A DNA stretch of 64,000 nt, from NCBI RefSeq assembly GCF_001642995.1, contig NZ_LOHS01000021.1:16804-80803 (forward strand), written 5' to 3'. The position numbers and the translations under genes are program-made. Shown here piece after piece: positions 56,011 to 64,000 of this stretch; positions within the stretch are counted from its first letter, which is position 1; each line of letters begins with the position of its first letter. This DNA is from Streptomyces jeddahensis. Its GTDB lineage: Bacteria > Actinomycetota > Actinomycetes > Streptomycetales > Streptomycetaceae. A model generated the notes under the pieces. That model worked only from the letters and a program-made list of their open reading frames with translations. It had not been told where the DNA came from and ran no database searches.

Positions 56011-57638
56011 GCGACGCTCCCTGCGGCCTGGTGCTCACGGGGCTGGATGAGGGCGCGGACCACCACGAGCGCGTAGAAGAGCCCTGAGGACAGGACGAGC
56101 GCGAAGTCCGGCGGATAGCCGGTGAAGAGCCGGTACACGGCGGCGCCCACCCACACCACGGCGGTGCCGCCGCTCCAGATCCACAGTCCCAGCCAGAACC
56201 GGCGGGTCTTGTTCTTCTTCGCGCCCTTGGAGCCGGTCGGCTGCCACCCCATGCGCTGTTTGCGCAGGATGTCCCAGATCGCGAAGACGTGTGCCCAGCC
56301 GTACATCAGCCGCGCGGACCATGCCTCGAGGCGGTACGGGGACTTGTGCCACATCGGGAAGATGATCGTCGTGTAGATGATGCTCGGCAGCACCCACACC
56401 AGGTGCTTGACCTGGAGCATCTCCGGACTGGCCAGCAGCAGGACGATGGGCACGAGCGGGGCGACGAACGTGAACAGCGCCGTGTGGATGTAGTAGAAGA
56501 ACCCGGACATGTAGCAGAGCCGGCTCGAGAACCTGATCGGCGCGTCCCAGAACTTCTTGCTGCCCAGCAGCGACATCGACCCCGAACACCAGCGGTACTG
56601 CTGGTTGAAGAAGGCTCCCGCGGTGTCCGGGCAGACCCCCGTGGACAGCGCGATGGGCACGTACTTCAGGTCCCAGCCAAGGCCGCGAAGGTCGAAGCCG
56701 GTGTGTACGTCCTCGGAGTGCTCGATGAGCGTCGTGCCACCGTTGGTCTCCAGCGCAGCGCGCCGGTAGATCGCACACGAGCCGACGCAGATGGCGCCGT
56801 CGCTGTTCTGCCGTGACACCTGGACGGAGCGGTAGAACAGCTCCTGCACGGCGCCCGCCCCGCGCTCGATCCAGTTCTGCGAGTCGAGCACCCGGAAGTA
56901 CTGGGGAGACTGCACGATGCCGATGCGCTCGTCCGCCTCCATGTACGGGAGGAGCTCCTCGAGCAGATCAGAGCGCGGCGTGAAGTCGGCGTCCAGGATG
57001 AGGATGTACTTGCCGTCGGACTGCCCGAAGCCGTAGTGCAGATTGCCGGCCTTCTTGAACCAGCCGCGGTTGGGGCGCGTCCCGTAGCGGAACCCGAAGT
57101 CGGCCGCCATGGCCTGCAGTTCCGGGCTCGCGCCGTCGTCGAGCACGAAGGGCACGCACCGCCCCGGGTAGCGGTCGGCAAGCTGACGCACATGCGTCCA
57201 GGTGTTGTGCAGCACCTCGATCGGTTCGCCGCACACCGGCAGGAAGACGTCGACGGTCGGGTAGACCTGCGGCCGCCAGCTCTTCACCAGTCGCTGGTGG
57301 TGGCCGAAGTCGAAGTCCCGGCTGAAGCCGTTGACACGGAGCGACACCAGGTAGTAGACGACGGTGAAGGCGAGCGGCGGCCCGAAGACCCACATCAGCG
57401 GACTGGCCTGGGTCAGCGCGACCTGACTCACAGTCAGGCAGCCGAAGCTGATGACCGACGCCAGCGTCAGGATCCACAGACGCCGCTTGACGTACGAGTA
57501 CTTCTCGCGGTCCGACGGCGGCGCCGGCAGCAACCCCAGCGCCGCTTCGGCCGAACGGCGGCGCCCGCCCTCCCGAGCCGCCCTGCGCCCCCCAGCGCCG
57601 GCCGTTCCGGGCATGCGGGCAGAACCTAGCGAAGACAT
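56007..57638 (-). CDS. Cellulose-synthase-like processive glycosyltransferase (GT2)
   Basis: A 543-residue membrane GT2 with all processive-synthase motifs: Asp pair at 167-168 (VLDDGAS), DADF at 216-219, SED at 308-310 (usually TED) and QQYRW at 346-350. Two helices precede the catalytic domain and about four follow. There is no C-terminal PilZ domain, so c-di-GMP control by the usual route is not expected. It should polymerise a beta-glycan from UDP- or GDP-sugar and export it. The ATG at 57638 has AAGGGGTGGGG upstream. It is the first gene of the operon; the 214-bp upstream region is unusually AT-rich (57700-57820) and likely holds the promoter. Confidence 0.9.
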   Translation of the reverse strand: MSSLGSARMPGTAGAGGRRAAREGGRRRSAEAALGLLPAPPSDREKYSYVKRRLWILTLASVISFGCLTVSQVALTQASPLMWVFGPPLAFTVVYYLVSLRVNGFSRDFDFGHHQRLVKSWRPQVYPTVDVFLPVCGEPIEVLHNTWTHVRQLADRYPGRCVPFVLDDGASPELQAMAADFGFRYGTRPNRGWFKKAGNLHYGFGQSDGKYILILDADFTPRSDLLEELLPYMEADERIGIVQSPQYFRVLDSQNWIERGAGAVQELFYRSVQVSRQNSDGAICVGSCAIYRRAALETNGGTTLIEHSEDVHTGFDLRGLGWDLKYVPIALSTGVCPDTAGAFFNQQYRWCSGSMSLLGSKKFWDAPIRFSSRLCYMSGFFYYIHTALFTFVAPLVPIVLLLASPEMLQVKHLVWVLPSIIYTTIIFPMWHKSPYRLEAWSARLMYGWAHVFAIWDILRKQRMGWQPTGSKGAKKNKTRRFWLGLWIWSGGTAVVWVGAAVYRLFTGYPPDFALVLSSGLFYALVVVRALIQPREHQAAGSVA

Positions 57639-57852
57639 CCCCACCCCTTGGGCCCGATGGCCCTCTGACTCCCCACCCCAGCACCCATGTCGAACATGCG
57701 GCTGAGGAGCGCAAGAGTATCCGAGTTGCGAGGATGACGTAAGTGATGGACTGAGGCTTATGAGTCTGTATGTCGCTTAAGTTCGGCGAATAATTGGCAA
57801 ACTAACGTAACCGACTGGTTTCACGCCCGGGCAGACCGGGCAGAAGCGCGCA

Positions 57853-58716
57853 TCAACAACACGCCCGTCCCGGCAGCGACCGCCTGTTCCGCGCCTCGAG
57901 ATTCCGCGCCGCCAGCAACTCGTCGGCCGGATACCCGACCTCCTCCAGCGTCAGCCCGTGCGGCCGCACCACGTGCACGGCCGAGTCCCGCACGCCCGCG
58001 GCCAGCACCTTCCCCGGCCAGTCGGCCTGCCGGTGGCCGTCTCCGACGAACAACAACGCACCGATCAGGGACCGCACCATGTTGTGGCAGAAGGCATCGG
58101 CCCGCACGGTCGCGGTGATGATCCCGTCCGCGGCTCGCTCCAGGCTCAGCTCCTGAAGCGTGCGGATGGTCGTCGCACCCTCCCGCCTCTTGCAGTACGC
58201 GGCGAAGTCGTGCTCCCCCAGCAGCCGCTGCGCGGCCTCGTTCATGGCGTCGACGTCGAGGGGCCAGTCGTGCCACAGCACGTGGCCCCGCAGAAGCGGG
58301 TCCACACCCCCCGGGTTGTCGGTGACCCGGTACGCGTACCGCCGCCAGATCGCCGAGAAACGGGCGTTGAAGCCGCTGGGCGCCTCCCGTAGCGCCCACA
58401 CCCGCACGTCCTTGGGCAGCCGCCCGGCGAGCCGCTTGAGCAGCTTCCCCCGGTGCTCGCCCCAGACCTCCAGAGGCAGATCGACATGGGCGACCTGGCC
58501 GCGCGCATGCACCCCGGCATCGGTCCGCCCGGCCACGGTCAGCTCGTACGTCTCCCTGGACCGGGTGACGGTACGCAGGGCGTCCTCGATCTCCCCCTGC
58601 ACGGTCCGCTTCCCGCCGGCCTGCTTGGCCCAGCCGTGGAACGCGGCGCCGTCGTAGGAGAGATCGAGACGCACCCGTACGAAGCCGGGCTCCACTTCGT
58701 CCGCCACCTTCGCCAC
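57853..58716 (-). CDS. truA: tRNA pseudouridine38-40 synthase
   Basis: Isomerises U38-U40 in the tRNA anticodon arm. The 287-residue protein begins [19 protein letters not shown] and has the catalytic Asp in [36 protein letters not shown] is the conserved C-terminal block. The GTG start at 58716 is taken; two further in-frame GTGs lie just downstream. It lies 680 bp past rplQ's start with the lipoprotein gene between, in the usual neighbourhood of the rpoA-rplQ block. Confidence 0.96.
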   Translation of the reverse strand: MAKVADEVEPGFVRVRLDLSYDGAAFHGWAKQAGGKRTVQGEIEDALRTVTRSRETYELTVAGRTDAGVHARGQVAHVDLPLEVWGEHRGKLLKRLAGRLPKDVRVWALREAPSGFNARFSAIWRRYAYRVTDNPGGVDPLLRGHVLWHDWPLDVDAMNEAAQRLLGEHDFAAYCKRREGATTIRTLQELSLERAADGIITATVRADAFCHNMVRSLIGALLFVGDGHRQADWPGKVLAAGVRDSAVHVVRPHGLTLEEVGYPADELLAARNLEARNRRSLPGRACC

Positions 58717-58851
58717 CGGAATATGCCTCCTGTCGAACTCCCGTCACGCGGCCACGGCCGACCTGTGACGCCCCGTCGGCAACTGGCCCGCCGCCGGGCT
58801 CCGTCTCACCCCCAGAAGTCCGCACATCGGATCGCACAGATCGGGGGAACG

Positions 58852-59328
58852 ATGAACAAGTGGACCATGCGCGGCACGGCCGCCCTCACCACCGCCATTC
58901 TCGCCGCCGGCCTCACCGCCTGCGGGGGTGGTGACGAGACGGCGGCGCAGAACAAGCCGTCGGCCCAGGCGGTCGGCCCGGCTCCCAGCCCGGGCCAGGA
59001 CGAGATACGGACCAATCCGGGCAGCACCACCATCGGCCAGGGCGCCCAGGGCTTCCACGTCAGGTGCGTCCAGTGGGGCGCCAACGCCTACGTGGACCCG
59101 AACGTCACCGTCGACGGCGTCTACGGCCCGAAGACGACCAAGGCCGTCAAGCGCTACCAGTCGTCCCGCTCCCTGTCCGCGGACGGGATCGTGGGCCCGA
59201 AGACCGGCGCGCGTCTGAAGGACGACATCACGAACACGCGCCGCCAGCTGGTCCGCATGGGCGAACCGGAGGCGGCCAGGCCGTACAGCAACTGGCTGAA
59301 GAACTGCAGCAGCCAGATCCCCGGCTGA
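58852..59328 (+). CDS. Peptidoglycan-binding lipoprotein
   Basis: A 158-residue lipoprotein. The lipobox LTACGGG lies near residue 24; a Gln/Pro linker follows. A single PG_binding_1 domain (about 62-125) has VRCVQWGANAY, VDGVYGPKTTKAVKRYQ and DGIVGPKT, the classic DGxxGPxT repeat. A short C-terminal tail has one further Cys. It should anchor to peptidoglycan without catalytic activity of its own. The ATG at 58852 has GGGGGAA upstream. It is inserted in plus orientation between truA and rplQ. Confidence 0.88.
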   Translation: MNKWTMRGTAALTTAILAAGLTACGGGDETAAQNKPSAQAVGPAPSPGQDEIRTNPGSTTIGQGAQGFHVRCVQWGANAYVDPNVTVDGVYGPKTTKAVKRYQSSRSLSADGIVGPKTGARLKDDITNTRRQLVRMGEPEAARPYSNWLKNCSSQIPG

Positions 59329-59347
59329 CCCGCACCGCACACGGAAC

Positions 59348-59375
59348 GGGCCCGTACCCCTGAGGGTACGGGCCC
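59348..59375. terminator. Bidirectional hairpin terminator
   Basis: A perfect 12-bp stem GGGCCCGTACCC with its complement and loop CTGA, between the convergent lipoprotein gene and rplQ. Confidence 0.85.
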
Positions 59376-59398
59376 GCGCCGCTGCGCTGTCAGAACGC

Positions 59399-59914
59399 TC
59401 AGGCGTCCTTGGACTCGCCCTCGGCGGCGGCCGGAGCGGCGTCCTCGACGGCCTCGTCGGCCTTGGCCTCGACGGCCTCGTCCTTCTTGAGGGCGTCTTC
59501 CTTGACCGCGCGCTTGGTCGCGGCCTCGGCCTCACCGACAGCCGTCTGCTGCACGGTCAGCGCCTCCACCAGCTCGATGACGGCCATGGGCGCGTTGTCG
59601 CCACGGCGGTTACCGATCTTGGTGATCCGGGTGTAGCCACCCGGGCGGTTCTCGTACCGCGGGCCGATCTCGGTGAAGAGCGTGTGGACGATGCTCTTGT
59701 CCGTGATGACCTGGAGCACCTGACGGCGGTTGTGAAGGTCGCCCTTCTTCGCCTTGGTGATCAGACGCTCGGCGTACGGCCGCAGACGGCGGGCCTTCGC
59801 CTCGGTGGTGGTGATACGGCCGTGCTCGAAGAGCGAGGTGGCGAGGTTCGCCAGCAGCAGCTTCTCGTGCGCGGCACTGCCGCCCAGACGGGCACCCTTG
59901 GTGGGCTTCGGCAT
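59399..59914 (-). CDS. rplQ: Ribosomal protein L17 (bL17) with acidic tail
   Basis: A 171-residue L17. The core of about 118 residues ([23 protein letters not shown] to MAVIELVE) is standard. The tail of about 50 residues is Ala/Glu/Lys/Asp-rich, as in other actinomycetes. The ATG has TAGGAGAAACACG upstream. It is the last gene of the block; the 219-bp spacer to rpoA holds a repeat. Confidence 0.97.
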   Translation of the reverse strand: MPKPTKGARLGGSAAHEKLLLANLATSLFEHGRITTTEAKARRLRPYAERLITKAKKGDLHNRRQVLQVITDKSIVHTLFTEIGPRYENRPGGYTRITKIGNRRGDNAPMAVIELVEALTVQQTAVGEAEAATKRAVKEDALKKDEAVEAKADEAVEDAAPAAAEGESKDA

Positions 59915-59999
59915 CGTGTTTCTCCTAGGTGTCTGCCCCGGCCGTATCAGGTACCGGGGTCAGTATCCGAGCAGGCGGTCGCCTGTCGGAGATCCGGGG

Positions 60000-60118
60000 C
60001 AGCCCCGAAGGGGCGCCCCGGAAGGGCCGCGCCCCTATAGGGGCGCGGGGCGGTGTCGATATGCGACTCCGTCGCGTGGGCGCGACCGGCCACAGCCGAC
60101 CCGCAGCCAAAATCCGGC
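60000..60118. repeat. Streptomyces-type intergenic repeat with palindrome, rplQ-rpoA spacer
   Basis: A perfect 22-bp palindrome centred on CCCCTATAGGGG (60027-60048), then GCGGGGCGGTGTCGATATGC, GACTCCGTCGCGTGGGCGCG and CCGACCCGCAGCC. This string resembles a GGGGCGCGGGG...CCCGCAG repeat that I recall from many Streptomyces intergenic regions. It fills most of 59915-60133. Confidence 0.6.
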
Positions 60119-60133
60119 CTCCTCGCGGAGCGC

Positions 60134-61156
60134 CTAGTACTGCTCGGTCTCGACGAACCCGGCGTCCGCGTCGTCGTCGGCGCCAAAGGCGTCGGCGGCG
60201 GCGGTGGGGTCGAATCCGGGCGGGCTGTCCTTGAGGGCCAGACCCATCCCGGCCAGCTTCGCCTTGACCTCGTCGATCGACTTCGCACCGAAGTTGCGAA
60301 TGTCGAGCAGGTCCGCCTCGGAACGAGCCACGAGCTCACCCACGGAGTGGATGCCCTCGCGCTTCAGGCAGTTGTACGAGCGAACGGTGAGCTCGAGCTC
60401 CTCGATCGGCAGCGCCAGGTCGGCAGCGAGCGCGGCGTCCGTCGGGGACGGACCCATGTCGATGCCCTCGGCGTCGATGTTGAGCTCGCGCGCCAGACCG
60501 AACAGCTCGACCAGGGTCTTACCGGCCGACGCCATGGCGTCACGCGGACGCATGGCCTGCTTGGTCTCGACGTCGACGATCAGCTTGTCGAAGTCGGTGC
60601 GCTGCTCGACACGGGTCGCCTCGACCTTGTACGTGACCTTGAGCACCGGCGAGTAGATGGAGTCGACCGGGATACGGCCGATCTCCTGGCCCACCTGCTT
60701 GTTCTGCACGGCGGAGACGTAGCCGCGACCGCGCTCGACGGTCAGCTCCATCTCCAGCTTGCCCTTGCCGTTGAGCGTGGCGAGGACGAGGTCGGGGTTG
60801 TGCACCTCGACACCGGCCGGGGGCGCGATGTCGGCGGCGGTGACCAGACCCGGGCCCTGCTTGCGCAGGTACATCACGACCGGCTCGTCGTGCTCGCTCG
60901 ACACGACCAGCTGCTTGATGTTGAGGATCAGGTCGGTGACGTCCTCCTTGACGCCCGGCACGGTGGTGAACTCGTGCAGAACGCCGTCGATACGGATGGA
61001 CGTGACCGCCGCACCCGGGATCGAGGAGAGGAGCGTACGACGCAGGGAGTTGCCGAGGGTGTAGCCGAAGCCCGGCTCCAGCGGCTCGATCACGAACCGG
61101 GAGCGGAACTCGTCGACGACCTCTTCGGTCAACGAGGGACGCTGAGCGATCAGCAT
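60134..61156 (-). CDS. rpoA: RNA polymerase alpha subunit
   Basis: A 340-residue alpha subunit. The N-terminal assembly domain has [28 protein letters not shown]; the C-terminal DNA- and activator-binding domain has the helix-hairpin-helix region [34 protein letters not shown]. The acidic end is typical of Streptomyces. The ATG at 61156 is preceded by GAAGGATC. It is between rpsK and rplQ on one strand, as in the usual alpha operon, except that rpsD is absent here, as in other actinomycetes. Confidence 0.98.
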   Translation of the reverse strand: MLIAQRPSLTEEVVDEFRSRFVIEPLEPGFGYTLGNSLRRTLLSSIPGAAVTSIRIDGVLHEFTTVPGVKEDVTDLILNIKQLVVSSEHDEPVVMYLRKQGPGLVTAADIAPPAGVEVHNPDLVLATLNGKGKLEMELTVERGRGYVSAVQNKQVGQEIGRIPVDSIYSPVLKVTYKVEATRVEQRTDFDKLIVDVETKQAMRPRDAMASAGKTLVELFGLARELNIDAEGIDMGPSPTDAALAADLALPIEELELTVRSYNCLKREGIHSVGELVARSEADLLDIRNFGAKSIDEVKAKLAGMGLALKDSPPGFDPTAAADAFGADDDADAGFVETEQY

Positions 61157-61307
61157 GTGTGGATCAGATCCTTCAGTCGTGGGCGCCCGCTATTTGACGC
61201 CCGACGGAACCCGCGCGGTCACCCGGCGGGGTACTGCAAGGGTACGGGCGGCACGGCCCCGAAGGGACGTACCGCCCGAAAGTCCCGGCAAGAGGCCGAG
61301 CCGTGCG

Positions 61308-61712
61308 TCAGACGCGGCGACGCTTCGGCGGACGGCAGCCGTTGTGCGGGGTCGGGGTGACGTCCTGGATGGAGCCGACCTCGAGACCGGTCGCCTGCAG
61401 CGAACGGATGGCCGTCTCACGACCCGAGCCCGGGCCCTTGACGAAGACGTCGACCTTGCGCATGCCGTGCTCCTGCGCGCGGCGCGCGGCCGACTCGGCG
61501 GCCATCTGCGCGGCGAACGGGGTGGACTTGCGCGAGCCCTTGAAGCCGACGTGGCCGGCGGAGGCCCAGGAGATCACGTTGCCGGTCGGGTCCGTGATCG
61601 AAACGATGGTGTTGTTGAACGTGCTCTTGATGTGCGCGTGGCCGTGAGCGACGTTCTTCTTTTCCTTGCGGCGCACCTTCTTGGCAGCGCCCTGACGTCC
61701 CTTGGGGGGCAT
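61308..61712 (-). CDS. rpsK: Ribosomal protein S11 (uS11)
   Basis: A 134-residue S11 of the 30S platform: [22 protein letters not shown] near the start, [19 protein letters not shown], and the end [16 protein letters not shown]. The length is standard. The ATG has GGAGTTAAGAC upstream. Confidence 0.98.
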   Translation of the reverse strand: MPPKGRQGAAKKVRRKEKKNVAHGHAHIKSTFNNTIVSITDPTGNVISWASAGHVGFKGSRKSTPFAAQMAAESAARRAQEHGMRKVDVFVKGPGSGRETAIRSLQATGLEVGSIQDVTPTPHNGCRPPKRRRV

Positions 61713-61822
61713 GTCTTAACTCCTACGGGAGGTGGTCGGTCCTACAGCGAAGACCGCTGGAGTGCGGGGGCCTCGGGGCCCTCGGGGGTCGCCCCCCGAA
61801 AAACCGCGGTGTCCGCTGCGGA

Positions 61823-62203
61823 CTACTTCTTGCCCGGCTTCTTCTTACCGGCGATGGCGCGACGCGGGCCCTTGCGGGTGCGAGCGTTGGTGCTGGTGCG
61901 CTGGCCGTGGACCGGCAGGCCACGGCGGTGGCGCAGACCCTGGTAGCAGCCGATCTCGACCTTGCGGCGGATGTCGGCCTGGATCTCACGACGGAGGTCA
62001 CCCTCGGTCTTGATGTTGTTGTCCACGAACTCGCGGATCTTGACCAGCTCCTCCTCGGAGAGGTCGCGAACGCGGGTGTTCGGGTTCACGCCGGTCTCGG
62101 CCAGCGTGCGCTGCGAAAGGGTCCGGCCGATGCCGAACACGTAGGTGAGGGCGACCTCCACGCGCTTGTCGCGCGGGATGTCAACACCGGAAACGCGTGC
62201 CAT
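61823..62203 (-). CDS. rpsM: Ribosomal protein S13 (uS13)
   Basis: A 126-residue S13 of the 30S head: [25 protein letters not shown], the helical middle, and [22 protein letters not shown] with a Lys-rich end GKKKPGKK that contacts tRNA. The length is standard. The 110-bp spacer to rpsK has a GC-rich hairpin. Confidence 0.98.
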   Translation of the reverse strand: MARVSGVDIPRDKRVEVALTYVFGIGRTLSQRTLAETGVNPNTRVRDLSEEELVKIREFVDNNIKTEGDLRREIQADIRRKVEIGCYQGLRHRRGLPVHGQRTSTNARTRKGPRRAIAGKKKPGKK

Positions 62204-62387
62204 TCAATGGCTCCAGTTGTCGGTCGGAGGTCTTCCACAGGACCGCCTCCCAGCCGCCGTACGAGGTACGAACTGGGTCCCCGGCCTCCGGCCCGGGGGT
62301 ATCGGATCACTGGGATCCGGGCCCTGCGTATGTACGTATGTGCTTGCGTCGCGCGAGATCTGCGGGTGCAGAGGGTGCGGTCGTGCG

Positions 62388-62501
62388 TCAGCCCTGGCGC
62401 TGCTTGTGGCGCGGGTTGTCGCAGATGACCATGACCCGGCCGTGACGGCGGATCACCCTGCACTTGTCGCAGATCTTCTTGACGCTCGGCTTGACCTTCA
62501 T
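62388..62501 (-). CDS. rpmJ: Ribosomal protein L36 (bL36), zinc-binding form
   Basis: A complete 37-residue protein beginning [19 protein letters not shown] and ending NPRHKQRQG. Cys11, Cys14, Cys27 and His32 form the zinc site, so this is the C+ (zinc) form. It lies between infA and rpsM, its usual place. The ATG at 62501 has GAGAACC upstream. Confidence 0.97.
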   Translation of the reverse strand: MKVKPSVKKICDKCRVIRRHGRVMVICDNPRHKQRQG

Positions 62502-62563
62502 GGGATGTGAGGTTCTCCGGGTCAGTTGCCGGCGGCCCCGCTCACGCGGGACGTGGGCAAGAT

Positions 62564-62785
62564 CTACTTGTACCGGTAGACGATCCGGCCACGCGTCAGG
62601 TCGTACGGAGACAGCTCCACCACGACCCGGTCGTCAGGGAGGATGCGGATGTAGTGCATACGCATCTTGCCGCTGATGTGTGCCAGGACCTGGTGGCCGT
62701 TCTGGAGCTCGACCTTGAACATGGCGTTCGGCAGAGACTCGACGACAGTGCCCTCGATCTCGATGGCACCTTGCTTCTTGGCCAC
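62564..62785 (-). CDS. infA: Translation initiation factor IF-1
   Basis: A 73-residue IF-1 that binds the A site of the 30S subunit during initiation. One OB-fold: [20 protein letters not shown], the [27 protein letters not shown] segment (here RILPDD), and [13 protein letters not shown]. The length is exact for the family. Confidence 0.98.
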   Translation of the reverse strand: MAKKQGAIEIEGTVVESLPNAMFKVELQNGHQVLAHISGKMRMHYIRILPDDRVVVELSPYDLTRGRIVYRYK

Positions 62786-62938
62786 GCTTCGCCCTTCGAA
62801 TCGACTACCTTGATCGACTCCCCTGCTTTTCCCTTACGGGAGCATGCGGGCATGCGGGTGCACGGGAGCCGACGAGTCAGTCTACGTCAGCGCCCTCTGA
62901 AAGACGAATCGACAAAGAATGCCCGCATCCGGTGATCG

Positions 62939-63775
62939 CTACGCCAGGGGATCCGGCGCCGCCGTGATCCCGTACTCCGCCAGCTTCGCCCGGCCGCCGT
63001 CCGGCGCCGTGAGCACCAGCGGACCGTCCTCCGTCAGGGCGACCGAGTGCTCCCAGTGCGACGACCAGGTGCCGTCCGTCGTGACGACCGTCCAGTCGTC
63101 CTCGAGTACCTGGGTCTTCGGTGTGCCGAGGCTCACCATGGGCTCGATCGCGAGGCAGAAGCCGGGGACCAGCTTCGGGCCCTTGCCGCGCCGGCGCTCG
63201 ACGTAGTTCAGCAGGTGCGGGTCCATGTGCATCTCCGTGCCGATGCCGTGGCCGCCGTAGTCCTCGATGATCCCGTACTTGCCGCCGCCGGGCTTGGGCT
63301 GGCGCCGGATGTACGTCTCGATGGCGCGGGAGATGTCGACCAGCCGGTTGCCGTTCTTCATCGCGGCGATGCCGGCCCACATGGACTCCTCGGTCACCCG
63401 CGACAGCTCGATGAGCTCCGGTGCGTGACCGCTGCCCACGAACGCCGTGTACGCGGCGTCGCCGTGCCAGCCGTCGATGATGGCGCCGCAGTCGATCGAG
63501 ATGATGTCGCCGTCCTTCAGGACGGTCTTGTCGTCCGGGATGCCGTGGACGACGACCTCGTTCACCGAGGTGCAGATGGTGGCGGGAAAGCCGCCGTAAC
63601 CCAGGAAGTTCGACTTGGCGCCGTGCTCGTCGAGCACCTTGCGGGCGACCTCGTCCAGGTCACGGGTGGTGGCACCCGGCACGGCGGCCTCCCGGGTGGC
63701 CGCGTGGATGGCGGCGACGACAAGGCCCGCCGCCCGCATTCTGGCGATCTGCTCGGGGGTCTTGATCTGCACCAT
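62939..63775 (-). CDS. map: Methionine aminopeptidase type I
   Basis: Removes the initiator Met from new proteins. The 278-residue protein has the pita-bread fold with the metal ligands visible: Asp in SIDCGAIIDGWHGD (two Asp), His in GGHGIGTEMH, Glu in CLAIEPM and Glu in HWEHSVALTEDG region. The ATG at 63775 gives MVQIKTPEQIARMRAAG; a GTG at 63808 would add 11 residues. It lies upstream of infA, as usual. Streptomyces often have a second map gene elsewhere. Confidence 0.96.
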   Translation of the reverse strand: MVQIKTPEQIARMRAAGLVVAAIHAATREAAVPGATTRDLDEVARKVLDEHGAKSNFLGYGGFPATICTSVNEVVVHGIPDDKTVLKDGDIISIDCGAIIDGWHGDAAYTAFVGSGHAPELIELSRVTEESMWAGIAAMKNGNRLVDISRAIETYIRRQPKPGGGKYGIIEDYGGHGIGTEMHMDPHLLNYVERRRGKGPKLVPGFCLAIEPMVSLGTPKTQVLEDDWTVVTTDGTWSSHWEHSVALTEDGPLVLTAPDGGRAKLAEYGITAAPDPLA

Positions 63776-63843
63776 CTGCGGCTGACGCCTTTCTGAAGGG
63801 GGAAGCACGGGCTACGTCAACGATAAGGCCCCCGCAGAGGTAG

Positions 63844-63906
63844 CTGTGGGCAGTCCTCACCTCGCTGTGGGCAATCGTTCCGCTGGGGCGGAACGGGTGG
63901 GCACAG
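63844..63906 (+). repeat. Dispersed hairpin repeat, copy E (short form)
   Basis: CTGTGGGCA occurs twice (63844 and 63865), the second leading into ATCGTTCCGC, TGGG, GCGGAACG and GGTGGGCACAG. The outer arms match copies A-D but the inner hairpin is missing. The rest of 63776-64000 shows no gene that I can support. Confidence 0.7.
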
Positions 63907-64000
63907 CGGACCCCGGCGACGCCGGCCACCCCGTCGTACCCCCGGGCACCCCCGCCGTCGAGCGCCCTCGAGAAACACGTCGGCCGCGGCACCCCGAAGG

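Noticed and set aside
63907..64000. The 3' end of adk, expected upstream of map
   Set aside because: None of the three minus frames gives an adenylate kinase C-terminus, so the stretch is left as unassigned intergenic DNA.

Overview
The window is a GC-rich chromosomal segment of an actinomycete, almost certainly a Streptomyces. It carries the developmental regulators bldM and whiD, a shbA-type sigma factor next to guaB, a groES-groEL operon with two CIRCE operators and a His-rich GroEL tail, and the infA-rpmJ-rpsM-rpsK-rpoA-rplQ ribosomal block. Gene order matches what I recall of the S. coelicolor SCO47xx region. No tRNA, rRNA, CRISPR array, insertion sequence or prophage was seen.

Region by region: (1) 1-9.1 kb, four tandem minus-strand membrane Ser/Thr kinase-like genes. 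The first runs off the left edge and the third is a pseudokinase. (2) 9.2-16.5 kb, a secreted serine hydrolase, glpD, a nucleotide-sugar dehydrogenase homologue that has lost key catalytic residues, and guaB3/guaB. (3) 16.7-18.9 kb, the developmental cluster shbA, bldM (with a sigma-BldN-type promoter) and whiD. (4) 19-23.3 kb, LysR regulator, multicopper oxidase, short-chain dehydrogenase and a two-domain SnoaL-like protein. (5) 23.4-30.5 kb, groEL/groES, a NodB deacetylase preceded by a 36-bp minisatellite, a THUMP-like methyltransferase, an LCP protein and a small ABM-fold protein. (6) 30.5-39.3 kb, the t6A genes tsaD/tsaB/tsaE with rimI, then alr, nnr and acpS. In their midst lie a catalytically dead YkuD-like secreted protein and a 59-codon gene behind an apparent iron box. 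(7) 39.4-47.1 kb, glmS, coaA, a DUF389 protein, glmM, rpsI and rplM. (8) 47.3-57.7 kb, a block dominated by a six-gene, mostly ATGA-coupled minus-strand operon: a cellulose-synthase-like GT2, a GH26 lipoprotein, two multispan GT39-like proteins, UDP-glucose dehydrogenase and a DPM-like GT2. It looks like a synthase-dependent exopolysaccharide system placed between the rplM-rpsI and truA-rplQ ribosomal loci. (9) 57.8-64 kb, truA, a peptidoglycan-binding lipoprotein, rplQ, rpoA, rpsK, rpsM, rpmJ, infA and map.

Several themes join these genes. Amino-sugar and cell-wall precursor supply (glmS, glmM, alr, acpS, LCP) sits beside translation and tRNA modification. Three proteins keep their fold but lose catalytic residues (pseudokinase, nucleotide-sugar dehydrogenase, YkuD-like protein). 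Intergenic DNA is rich in repeats: a dispersed hairpin element in five places and several minisatellites. The most promising undescribed items are the exopolysaccharide operon, the iron-box small gene and the three apparent pseudoenzymes.
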